From Kiritimatiellia bacterium (lineage in GTDB: Bacteria; Verrucomicrobiota; Kiritimatiellia; RFP12; UBA1067), in assembly GCA_900767325.1 (NCBI GenBank), contig CAAFYT010000051.1, forward strand, positions 1 to 31,782: a stretch of 31,782 bases of DNA, written 5' to 3'. A program made the position numbers and the translations under genes. Position 1 is the first letter of the stretch. The number at the start of each line of letters is the position of its first letter. Positions 1 through 7,253 of the stretch are shown one piece after another. Under the pieces are notes generated by a model, which was given only the letters and a program-made list of their open reading frames with translations, searched no databases and was not told the origin of the DNA.

Positions 1-509
1 TCGAGTACGTCATCAACTTCGACTTCCCCTACGAGGCGGAGGACTACGTGCACCGCATCGGGCGGACGGGGCGCGCGGGCTCGACGGGCGTGGCGATTTC
101 ATTCGCCGACGAATACGAGAGCTGCACGATCCCCGATGTCGAGGCGTATATCAAGGAGCCGCTCAAATGCACCGTGATCGGTCCGGACGATCCGCTGATG
201 AAGGAGCTGCCCGTGCGCGGCTCGAAGCTCGGCGCGGTCGATTCGGAGGCGTTGGCCGAGGTCGACGCCCGCGAGGCGGTCGGCGAGGACGAGCTCGCGG
301 CGGCGGCGGCGATGACCGGCGGCATCCGGGCGGGGGCCAACGCCGTGACGGGAACCGGTGCGCCGGCCGTGCTGCGGGAGGATGCGCCCGTGCGGGAGCT
401 GCCGAAGTTCGAGCACGCGCTCGATCCGAAGCCGGTCCCGCGCGACGAAAGCGATGTCTATTCGAAACCGGTCGATCAGAAGGACAAGCTGGAGGAGTGG
501 CAGGTCTGA
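1..509 (+). CDS. DEAD-box ATP-dependent RNA helicase, C-terminal fragment
   Basis: The window opens inside this gene; the reading frame is codons starting at base 3 and runs to a TGA at 507-509. The first residues (EYVINFDFPYEAEDYVHRIG) join the end of motif V to motif VI, HRIGRTGRAG, the arginine-finger motif of the second RecA-like domain of DEAD-box helicases. About 100 residues follow: an end-of-core segment (IPDVEAYIKEPLKCTVIG) and then an acidic, Ala/Pro-rich tail without a recognisable RNA-binding fold. Such proteins unwind short RNA duplexes in mRNA decay or ribosome assembly in the cytoplasm. An RhlB- or RhlE-type protein is plausible, but the N-terminal core that would decide this lies outside the window. 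The gene ends 36 bases before the rpiB-glyA start and could share its transcript. Confidence 0.9.
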   Translation, partial: EYVINFDFPYEAEDYVHRIGRTGRAGSTGVAISFADEYESCTIPDVEAYIKEPLKCTVIGPDDPLMKELPVRGSKLGAVDSEALAEVDAREAVGEDELAAAAAMTGGIRAGANAVTGTGAPAVLREDAPVRELPKFEHALDPKPVPRDESDVYSKPVDQKDKLEEWQV

Positions 510-545
510 GGCGTCCGGTGCGAAAACCCACACGAAGGAGGAAGC

Positions 546-2222
546 ATGAGGATTTCGATTGGTTCGGATCACGGCGGGTTTGAGCTCAAGGCGGTGATCA
601 AGGCGGCCTTCGCCGGCGAGGCGACGGTCGTCGATCGCGGCACGCTGGACAAGGCCAGCTGCGACTATTGCGATTTCGCGGTGGCGGTCGCGAAGGACGT
701 GTCGTCCGGCGCGGCCGACTTCGGCATCCTGATCTGCCGCACGGGAATCGGCATGTCCATGACGGCCAACAGGTTCCAGAACGTGCGGGCCGGACTTTGC
801 GCGACGACCGAGGCCGCGACGCTGACGCGCCAGCACAATGGCGCGAACGTGCTCTGCCTCGGGGCCGATTCCGTCTCGCCGACGTATGCGGTCGAGATTG
901 CGAAAACCTTCGTCAGAACGCCGGTGGACGAGTCGGAGCGGCACGCGCGGAGGCGCTGGAAGCTCGAGCGGTGCGGGCGGCTCTCGGATTGCTCGGGGCT
1001 CATGAAGGACGATCCCGAGGTCTTTGCGACGATCGCCGCGCAGACGGCGCAGGAAGACGCGGAGATCAACCTGATCGCCTCGGAGAACACCGTGTCGCGC
1101 GCGTGCCGCGAGGCCGTCGGTTCGGTTCTGATCAACAAGTACGCGGAGGGGTATCCGGGCAAGCGCTGGTATTCGGGTTGTCTGCCGGTGGATGCGGCCG
1201 AGGAACTGGCGCGCCAGCGCGCCTGCGAGCTCTTCGGCGCGGAGCACGCCAACGTGCAGCCGCATTGCGGCTCGGCGGCGAACATGGCGGTCTATTTCGC
1301 CACCATCAAGCCGGGCGATACGATCCTTTCGCTCTCGCTCGACCAGGGCGGGCATCTCTCCCACGGCTCGCCGGTCAACTTCTCGGGCAAGCTCTACAAC
1401 ATCGTGTCCTACACGGTCGATCCGAAGACCGAGATGTTCGACTACGACGCATTGGAGCGCCAGGCCCTGGAGGTCAAGCCGAAGATCCTGCTCGCCGGCG
1501 CGAGCGCCTATCCGCGCCGAATCGACTTCAAGCGCATCCGCGGAATCTGCGACAAGGTCGGCTGCATCATGATGGTCGATATGGCGCATATAGCGGGGCT
1601 TGTCGCCGGCGGCGCGCACGAATCGCCCGTGCCGTATGCGGATTTCGTCACGACGACCACGCACAAGACGCTGCGCGGGCCGCGCGGGGGAATGGTGCTG
1701 TGCAAGGAGAAGTGGGCGAAGGCGCTGGATGCCGCGGTGTTCCCGGGCATGCAGGGCGGGCCTCTCGAGAACGTGATCGCGGCGAAGGCGGTGTGCTTCC
1801 GCGAGTGGATGCTGCCCGAGCGGAAGGATTACGCCCGGCAGATCGTCGCGAACTGCGCCGTGCTGTGCAAGACCATCCAGGATCGCGGCTATCGGATCGT
1901 CTCCGGCGGAACGGACAACCATCTCTTCCTCGTGGACGTGAAGCAGAAGGGACTGACCGGCAAGGATGCGGCCGCGGCGTTGGACGCGGCGGGCATCATC
2001 GTGAACAAGAACACGATCCCCTACGATACGGAGAGCCCGTTCAAGACCTCGGGGATCCGCGTCGGCACGGCTTCGGTCACGACGCGCGGCATGAAGGAGC
2101 CGGAGATGATCAAGATCGGCACTTGGATCGCCGACGTTCTGGACAACATCGCCGATGCCACGGTGCGGGAGAGGGTCAAGCGGGAGGCGGCCGAGCTGGT
2201 CGCAGGGTTCCCCGTTCCCTGA
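546..2222 (+). CDS. rpiB-glyA: Fused ribose-5-phosphate isomerase B / serine hydroxymethyltransferase
   Basis: One uninterrupted 558-residue frame encodes two enzymes. Residues 1-150 are RpiB, which interconverts ribose-5-P and ribulose-5-P: SDHGG at 7-11, the catalytic cysteine at 64 in ICRTGIG, and RQHN at 95-98. The usual CGTG is CRTG here. Residues from about 153 are a complete GlyA, which makes glycine and methylene-THF from serine: LIASEN, NKYAEGYPGKR, SHGSPVNFSG, and the PLP lysine K374 in TTTTHKT. The start has a strong Shine-Dalgarno, AAGGAGG at 535-541. There is no stop between the halves. An ATG at 1002 marks where GlyA would normally begin, but it has only a weak upstream purine run, so separate translation of GlyA is possible but unproven. 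era follows after 5 bases. Confidence 0.95.
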   Translation: MRISIGSDHGGFELKAVIKAAFAGEATVVDRGTLDKASCDYCDFAVAVAKDVSSGAADFGILICRTGIGMSMTANRFQNVRAGLCATTEAATLTRQHNGANVLCLGADSVSPTYAVEIAKTFVRTPVDESERHARRRWKLERCGRLSDCSGLMKDDPEVFATIAAQTAQEDAEINLIASENTVSRACREAVGSVLINKYAEGYPGKRWYSGCLPVDAAEELARQRACELFGAEHANVQPHCGSAANMAVYFATIKPGDTILSLSLDQGGHLSHGSPVNFSGKLYNIVSYTVDPKTEMFDYDALERQALEVKPKILLAGASAYPRRIDFKRIRGICDKVGCIMMVDMAHIAGLVAGGAHESPVPYADFVTTTTHKTLRGPRGGMVLCKEKWAKALDAAVFPGMQGGPLENVIAAKAVCFREWMLPERKDYARQIVANCAVLCKTIQDRGYRIVSGGTDNHLFLVDVKQKGLTGKDAAAALDAAGIIVNKNTIPYDTESPFKTSGIRVGTASVTTRGMKEPEMIKIGTWIADVLDNIADATVRERVKREAAELVAGFPVP

Positions 2223-2227
2223 GTTGG

Positions 2228-3136
2228 ATGGCGAAGGTCGCGGTAGTCGGGGTCGTTGGGCGTACGAACGCCGGGAAATCGACGCTGGTCAACGCCCTTG
2301 TCGGAGAGAAGGTCTCGATCGTCTCGCCCGTCGAACAGACGACGCGAAACACCATCCGCGGCATCGTGGCGGACGAGCGCGGTCAGCTGGTGCTCCTGGA
2401 TACGCCGGGCCTTCACAAGGCGGTCGGCGAGCTGGGGCGGCTTCTGAACCGGATGGCGCGGCGCAGCGCGGCCGGAACCGATGTGACGTGCGTCGTGTTC
2501 GATGCCGCGCAGGAACCGCAGCTCGAGGACATCGGGTGGATGCAGCGCATCGCCCGGGAGAAGCCCGAGCGGGTCGTGTTCGTGCTCAACAAGGCGGATC
2601 GCGCGCCGTTCTTCGAGACGATGTTCAGGGACGAATGGACCCGCTGCGCGGCGGAGGAGGGCTCGTCCGTCGAGCCGAGGTGGGTGAAGTCGATCGCCAC
2701 GACCGAGGGCGGGGCGATCGCGGTTCTGGATGCGCTGTTCGAGCTCGCGGTCGAGGGCGAGGCGCTGTTCGACGCCGACATCGTGACCGACTATCCGCGC
2801 AAGCTGACGATCGCCGATTCGATCCGCGAGAAGTATCTGGCGAAGATGCATCAGGAGGTTCCGCACGAGATGGGCGTGCTCGTCAAGTCCATCGCGGAGG
2901 GGGAGGGTCGCTGGTCCGTGAGCGCGGAGGTGCTGGTCAATCGCGCCTCGCAGAAGCCGATTGTGATCGGTCGGGGCGCGGAGACGATCAAATACGTCAG
3001 GAAGTGCTCCGAACGGGAGCTGGGCGAGATCTTCGGGGTCAAGGTGGAGCTCGATCTCTGGGTCAGGGTCGAGCCGAACTGGATGAAGAACAAGCGACTT
3101 CTGGCGGAGATGGGCTATTTGGGGGAGTTGATGTGA
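2228..3136 (+). CDS. era: GTPase Era, 16S rRNA-binding ribosome assembly factor
   Basis: The 302-residue product has the normal Era length and layout. The N-terminal GTPase domain shows G1 (GRTNAGKST, 11-19), the QTTR switch region near 37-40, G3 (DTPG, 58-61) and G4 (NKAD, 121-124). The C-terminal third is a KH domain that in Era binds the 3' end of 16S rRNA during 30S maturation. The KH loop reads IGRGAETIK, so the last glycine of the usual GxxG is alanine. There is no good Shine-Dalgarno; the ATG lies 5 bases after the glyA stop, which suggests translational coupling. The stop overlaps the GTG start of the next gene by four bases. Confidence 0.95.
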   Translation: MAKVAVVGVVGRTNAGKSTLVNALVGEKVSIVSPVEQTTRNTIRGIVADERGQLVLLDTPGLHKAVGELGRLLNRMARRSAAGTDVTCVVFDAAQEPQLEDIGWMQRIAREKPERVVFVLNKADRAPFFETMFRDEWTRCAAEEGSSVEPRWVKSIATTEGGAIAVLDALFELAVEGEALFDADIVTDYPRKLTIADSIREKYLAKMHQEVPHEMGVLVKSIAEGEGRWSVSAEVLVNRASQKPIVIGRGAETIKYVRKCSERELGEIFGVKVELDLWVRVEPNWMKNKRLLAEMGYLGELM

Positions 3137-5109
3137 AACTGCCGTTCGTCCTGTCGGTCGCGCTGCTTCCGTTCGTTTCCGCGTTCGCCGGGGAGCTTGA
3201 TATCGCCCGCGCGGCGTTGCGCGACGGGCTTTGGAGCATTGCGCGCCAGCACGCGCAGGAGATTGACGATGACGAGGCCCGGCTGCTTGTTCTTGAGAGC
3301 TATGCCGGAGAAGGGCGTTGGGAGGCGCTGTCCGATGCGCTGAAGGAGTATGAGGATTCCAAAGGCGCCGGATTCGACTATTACCGGGCGCTGGCGAAGG
3401 GCGATCATGCCCGCGCCATCGGGATCCTCAAGGAGATCGGCGGCGTCGAGGGGCTGACGGAGGCGCTGATGTTCGAGGCCGACGGGCTCGTCAAGGCGGG
3501 GAAGACCGAGGAGGCGGAGCGGATCTGGCGGAAGGTCGTCGCCGAGACCAATCTCTGCGATCGGGTTCTCATCGCGGCGAGCGTCAATCTTCGGGATGCC
3601 GCGGCGTTGCGCCGCGCCTACGAGCAGGTCGTTTTGCCCGCGGATCGGCGGCGGGTCGGTCTGCAGCTCGGGCTTTCGCTGTTGCGGAATCCGCAGTCCG
3701 CCGACGAGGGGATGCGGCTGATCCGCGCCATCGTCAAGGATGCGCCGGACGCCGAGGGCGCGGACCGGGCGTTCCTGGCGCTCGCCGACGCGAAGCTCGA
3801 CGTTGGGGAGTGGCAGACGGCGCTGAATCTCTTCAGGGAGGCGATCGAGATCTGGCCCGAGTCCGCCAAGAATCCGTCGTTGCAGGAGGGGCTTGGCTGG
3901 GCTTCGCTGAAGCTGGGCCGGGCGGAGGAGGCGCTGGAGTCGTTCCGGATGGCCGAGCGCGCGGCCTCAAGCGACGAGGACCGGGCGCGCGTCATCGTCA
4001 AGCAGGGCGACGCCCTGATGCAGATGGGGCAGGACGATCAGGCGATGGCAAGCTACCGGAAGGTCGCCGACAGGTACGGCGAGACGCAGATCGCCGCGCG
4101 GCTGAAGGAGACGATGGACATCCGCGAGCAGGAAGCGCAGGGGCGGGAGCTCTACCGCGAGTTTCGCTTCGATGAAGCGCGCAAGGTCTTCGCAAAAGTC
4201 GCGGAGGCCGATGCTTCGCGCAAGCAGAGGATGCGTTTCTACGAGGTGCTCTGCCTGTATGGGCTGGGGCGGGACGACGAGGCCGGGATTCGCGCCCAGG
4301 AGCTGGCGACGGATTGTCCCGACGATTCGATTCGCTCCGACGCCATTCTCTGGTTGGCGAAGCTGTGCTACAATCGGCGCGAGTGGAAGGAGTCCGAGGC
4401 GCGCTTCATGGCCTTTGCGGAAATGACGCCCGACGAGAACGCCGGCGCGGAGGCCCTCCTGTGGGCGGCGCGGGCGGCTCTCGCCGACGGAGATTGCGAG
4501 ACGGCCATCCGGGTCTCCACGCGGCTTGTCGCCCAGAGTCCCCTGTCGCCGTGCAAGCCGGCGGCGCTGCTGGTGCAGGGGGAGGCGCTGATCGAACTGG
4601 CGCGCTTCGACGAGGCGATACTGGTTCTGGAGCGCGTCATCCTGGCGGAGGATGTCGAGGCCGAGGATCGGCTTCGCGCGCAGATCCTGTCGGCCGACGC
4701 CCTCTACGCCATGGGCGCGGACAATTCGGCGCGCTACACGTCGGCGCTCGAGGCGTATCGGGCGATTCGCTTCGGCGGTTCGCTTTCGCCCAGCGTCAGG
4801 CTCGTGGTGGCGTTCAAGATCGCGCGAACGCTGGAGAAGCTCAAGCGCCTCGACGAGGCGATCGACCAGTACTACGCGCAGGTCGTGCTGGCGTACCGCG
4901 ACGGGCGCGAGCACGGGTTGAGGTTCAACGACGAGGCGCGGGCCGTGTTCGCGCGCGCGGCGTTCAAGCTGGCCGACGAGTACGAGAGCCGCGGCCGGGA
5001 TCGTCAGGCGATCGCGGTGCTCAGGCTGGTCGCGCTGAGCGACGTTCCGGCGGTTGACGAAGCGCTCCGGCGCATCAACAGGATTTCATCGAAAGGGAGG
5101 TTCCTATGA
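3133..5109 (+). CDS. Secreted TPR-repeat protein of a Tol-like cluster
   Basis: A 658-residue protein. The GTG at 3133 is chosen as start because GGGGGAG at 3121-3127 lies six bases upstream and the first codons give a signal peptide (VKLPFVLSVALLPFVSAFAGE), with cleavage likely near residue 19. The rest is almost entirely alpha-helical with many degenerate 34-residue tetratricopeptide units, for example GWASLKLGRAEEALESFRMA, GDALMQMGQDDQAMASYRKV and GEALIELARFDEAILVLERV. TPR arrays are protein-protein scaffolds; a periplasmic or outer-membrane-side location is inferred from the signal peptide. It overlaps era by four bases and the next TolQ-like gene by four (ATGA). By position it may play the part that CpoB/YbgF plays beside Tol-Pal, but it is far larger and has no CpoB coiled coil that I can see. 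Confidence 0.85.
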   Translation: MKLPFVLSVALLPFVSAFAGELDIARAALRDGLWSIARQHAQEIDDDEARLLVLESYAGEGRWEALSDALKEYEDSKGAGFDYYRALAKGDHARAIGILKEIGGVEGLTEALMFEADGLVKAGKTEEAERIWRKVVAETNLCDRVLIAASVNLRDAAALRRAYEQVVLPADRRRVGLQLGLSLLRNPQSADEGMRLIRAIVKDAPDAEGADRAFLALADAKLDVGEWQTALNLFREAIEIWPESAKNPSLQEGLGWASLKLGRAEEALESFRMAERAASSDEDRARVIVKQGDALMQMGQDDQAMASYRKVADRYGETQIAARLKETMDIREQEAQGRELYREFRFDEARKVFAKVAEADASRKQRMRFYEVLCLYGLGRDDEAGIRAQELATDCPDDSIRSDAILWLAKLCYNRREWKESEARFMAFAEMTPDENAGAEALLWAARAALADGDCETAIRVSTRLVAQSPLSPCKPAALLVQGEALIELARFDEAILVLERVILAEDVEAEDRLRAQILSADALYAMGADNSARYTSALEAYRAIRFGGSLSPSVRLVVAFKIARTLEKLKRLDEAIDQYYAQVVLAYRDGREHGLRFNDEARAVFARAAFKLADEYESRGRDRQAIAVLRLVALSDVPAVDEALRRINRISSKGRFL

Positions 5110-5714
5110 TTTTCGTCGGCGGGGTCGTCTTCTGGTTCCTCATCGCTCTTTCGGCGGTGGCGCTCTTCACCTACTTCGAGCGGTTCTTCGAGCTGCGGCG
5201 GGCGCAGATCGACTATCAGGATTTCCTGAAGGGCGTCATCAACGTCCTGGAGTCGGGAAACGCCGACGAGGCGCTGGCCATCTGCGAGGATACCGCGGTG
5301 CCGGTCGCGCAGGTCGTTGCCGCGGCCATTCGCAATCGTGATGGCGGCGTGCAGAGGGTCCGCGATTTCGTCGATTCGCAGGGGCGCGCCGAGGTCGGGC
5401 GGCTCGATCGTCGGCTGGCGGCGCTGGCTATCATCGGGCAGATCGCGCCGTTGTTGGGGCTTCTGGGCACGATCATCGGGTTCATCAAGGTCGTCAGGGC
5501 CGCCAATTCGGCGGAACTCGTCTCCCGCGCCGAGCTGCTGACGGGTTCGATGGAGGCGCTGGTCGCGGCGGCGTTCGGCCTGGCCGTCGCCATTTCGGTC
5601 TCGGTGATGTACGGTTCGCTTCGCGTTCGGCTGGATCGTACGGTCGTGGAGCTTGAGGCGGCAGCGAGCCAGATCGTCGGCTATTTCGCGGCGAAAAGGG
5701 GGGTCGCGTCGTGA
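5106..5714 (+). CDS. TolQ/ExbB/MotA-family inner-membrane protein with altered proton-path residue
   Basis: 202 residues with TM helices near 4-24, 103-130 and 148-170, the family topology. TM2 carries IAPLLGLLGTIIGF, matching the conserved GLFGTVWG segment and keeping its threonine (T122). TM3 aligns without gaps to ExbB (MEALVAAAFGLAVAIS against AEALIATAIGLFAAIP). The glutamate is kept (E150), but the threonine that lines the proton path, ExbB T181, is alanine (A155). The start ATG overlaps the TPR gene stop and has AAAGGGAGG at 5092-5100. TolQ/ExbB proteins form pentamers around two TolR/ExbD helices and use the proton gradient to move a periplasmic partner. Here the altered residue, together with the altered TolR-like neighbour, puts proton use in doubt. 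Confidence 0.85.
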   Translation: MIFVGGVVFWFLIALSAVALFTYFERFFELRRAQIDYQDFLKGVINVLESGNADEALAICEDTAVPVAQVVAAAIRNRDGGVQRVRDFVDSQGRAEVGRLDRRLAALAIIGQIAPLLGLLGTIIGFIKVVRAANSAELVSRAELLTGSMEALVAAAFGLAVAISVSVMYGSLRVRLDRTVVELEAAASQIVGYFAAKRGVAS

Positions 5715-6184
5715 CGGAGTGGGGATGGAAGCCGAAGAGCGCCCTCGGGCTTTGGCGTCATGGCGCCGAGTGGCTGAGGCCCGTCATCGCCGCCGTTCCC
5801 TACCTGACCGTGATCCTCCTTCTGGTGATGATGTGGTTCGTCGGCGGAACGATGACGCTGGCGAAAGGCGTTCTCTTCGATCTGCCGGATCCGGGGTCGG
5901 ACGAGGGGACGAAGACGGAGCTTGTCGCCCTCGTGATGCCAGTTGACCACGATACGCTGGTGCTCTTCGACGATTCGCGTTATCTGCTGAGCGACGTGAA
6001 GTCCATGCGATCGTTCGCCGCGCATCTCGCCGCCAGCGCGGATCGCAGCGAAACGCGCACCTTGCTCGTCCTGGTCGATCGGCGCGTCTCCTGCGGCGAG
6101 CTGACGAAGTTCGCGGCGCTTGCCCGGCAAGGCGGCGTGACGCGGATGCTCTTCGCCGAAAAGCACGAGGAGGCGGAGGAATGA
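5711..6184 (+). CDS. TolR/ExbD-like single-pass protein lacking the TM aspartate
   Basis: 157 residues from a GTG start overlapping the TolQ-like stop (GTGA). A basic N-terminus is followed by one TM helix near 24-46 and a periplasmic domain of about 110 residues, as in TolR/ExbD. The helix reads VPYLTVILLLVMMWFVGG; aligned with the ExbD/TolR signature TPxIDVxLVLLIIF, the proline is kept but the essential proton-carrying Asp is threonine (T33). The periplasmic part ends in TLLVLVDRRVSCGELTKFAALARQGGVTRMLFAEK, which resembles the ExbD pattern in which residues of a beta strand are followed by a helix and GV..v.l. Assignment rests on topology, order after a TolQ-like gene and this weak similarity. 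It is co-transcribed with its neighbours. Confidence 0.7.
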   Translation: MTEWGWKPKSALGLWRHGAEWLRPVIAAVPYLTVILLLVMMWFVGGTMTLAKGVLFDLPDPGSDEGTKTELVALVMPVDHDTLVLFDDSRYLLSDVKSMRSFAAHLAASADRSETRTLLVLVDRRVSCGELTKFAALARQGGVTRMLFAEKHEEAEE

Positions 6185-6642
6185 GGAGCGTGCGCAGCGA
6201 GGTCGCGATCATGCTGACCGTGCTGGCCGTGCCGGCGGTGGTCGCCCTGTCGTTTCCGTATGCCGCGCTGAGTTTTCGTCCGATCGACCGCGTCGCCTCG
6301 ACCGCCGCCTCCTCGGCGTGGGTCGTGCTGTCGGCGGCGGAGGAGCGTCTTGCGCTGCGGCGGGCGCGGAGTTCGTGGCGAGGAGACGCCGGAGACGTCC
6401 GAAGCCTGCACGCCGACCTGAGCGTTGACGAATTGCCGGTTCTGCACAAGGAGCAGGTGTTTCCGTCCCTCGAACGGACATGGGCTGACGAGCCCGCGCG
6501 GATCGGCTATTCGGCCTCGCCGCTTCTTCCGACCCGTGCCGCGTGCGCGCCGGCGAAGATCGAGGTGGATGAAGGGCCGGCGGCGGCGACATTCGACCGC
6601 GAGGAGATGTTGAGAATCACAAGACAAGGAGAGGGGTCATGA
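6181..6642 (+). CDS. Small membrane-anchored protein of the TolQ/TolR-like cluster, function unknown
   Basis: 153 residues, no family recognised. One hydrophobic segment at about residues 8-30 (VAIMLTVLAVPAVVALSFPY) follows a short basic N-terminus, so the protein is either anchored in the inner membrane or exported. The remainder is hydrophilic, rich in Arg, Ala and Glu, with predicted helix around 40-65 and a loose Pro/Ala-rich C-terminus. The ATG overlaps the TolR-like stop (ATGA) and has GGAGGCGGAGGA just upstream at 6169-6180. Its position directly after TolQ-like and TolR-like genes suggests it is the third component of that complex, in the place usually held by TolA or TonB. It has neither a Pro/Lys-rich spacer nor a TonB-like C-terminal domain. 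Confidence 0.6.
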   Translation: MRSVRSEVAIMLTVLAVPAVVALSFPYAALSFRPIDRVASTAASSAWVVLSAAEERLALRRARSSWRGDAGDVRSLHADLSVDELPVLHKEQVFPSLERTWADEPARIGYSASPLLPTRAACAPAKIEVDEGPAAATFDREEMLRITRQGEGS

Positions 6643-7250
6643 TGACGCAGGAAGACGTGCTCAAGGCGTTTCGGGAGACGGACGCGCTGCTCGAAGGACA
6701 TTTCGAGCTTCGCTCCAAGCTGCATTCGAATCGCTATTTCCAATGTGCGAACGTGCTGCGCTATCCGCGCATCGCGTCGCGGCTGTGCGAGGCGGTCGTC
6801 GAGAAGATGAAGGCCGGGGGCGACCTCGGAAGGGTCGACGGGGTCATTTCGCCCGCCGTCGGCGGGATTCTCGTCGGGCACGAAGTCGCACGGGCGCTTG
6901 ACGTGAAGTGCGTCTTCGCCGAAAAGGTTCCGGGCGAGGGCGTGGACGCTTCGGGCAAGCCCAACACCGTGCTGGCGATGCGGCGGTTCGCGCTGAAGCC
7001 CGGCGAGCGTTATGTCGTCGCGGAGGACGTCGTGACGAAGGGCGGCCGCGTGCAGGAGACGATCGACCTCGTGAAGGCGGCGGGATGCGAGGTCGCGGCC
7101 GTCGCGGTGATCGTCGATCGCTCCTCCGGCAAGGTCACCTTCGGCGACATACCGATGTATTCCCTGATGCAGATGACGCCGGAGACGTGGACGGCGGAGG
7201 ACTGTCCCATGTGCAAGGCCGGCGGCAAGCCCTGTCACCCGGGATCGTAA
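6639..7250 (+). CDS. pyrE: Orotate phosphoribosyltransferase
   Basis: 203 residues. The protein makes orotidine 5'-phosphate from orotate and PRPP in UMP synthesis. The PRPP-binding signature is VVAEDVVTKGGR with the acidic pair E129-D130, where most PyrE have TTGGS; FELRSKLHS near 22-30 and SPAVGGILVGHEVAR near 71-85 are the orotate and flexible-loop regions. The C-terminus carries CPMCKAGGKPCHPGS, a Cys-containing tail seen in a subgroup of bacterial PyrE. AAGGAGAGG at 6626-6634 is the ribosome-binding site; the start could be the ATG at 6639 or the one at 6642, both overlapping the preceding stop. It is the first metabolic gene after the Tol-like cluster and is followed three bases later by ribBA. 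Confidence 0.94.
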   Translation: MMTQEDVLKAFRETDALLEGHFELRSKLHSNRYFQCANVLRYPRIASRLCEAVVEKMKAGGDLGRVDGVISPAVGGILVGHEVARALDVKCVFAEKVPGEGVDASGKPNTVLAMRRFALKPGERYVVAEDVVTKGGRVQETIDLVKAAGCEVAAVAVIVDRSSGKVTFGDIPMYSLMQMTPETWTAEDCPMCKAGGKPCHPGS

Positions 7251-7253
7251 GCG

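Noticed and set aside
99..1922. A 607-codon open frame on the - strand opposite rpiB-glyA, and similar long antisense frames elsewhere (for example opposite etfA, the dehydrogenase and pyrB)
   Set aside because: They mirror the high-GC codon bias of the real + strand genes, have Arg/Ala/His-rich translations without any family motif, and lack promoters or ribosome-binding sites.
1002..2222. glyA as a separate gene starting at the ATG at 1002
   Set aside because: The upstream rpiB frame is continuous, with no stop and only a weak ribosome-binding site at 1002. Separate translation cannot be excluded, but the fusion is the simpler reading.
668..2227. An in-frame open extension upstream of era overlapping glyA in another frame
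   Set aside because: The translation is low-complexity Arg/Gly-rich and matches nothing; era homology starts at the ATG at 2228.
4362..4380. A TGnTACAAT sequence resembling an extended -10
   Set aside because: It lies in the middle of the TPR gene, no downstream start fits, and it lacks the ACG discriminator of the other elements.
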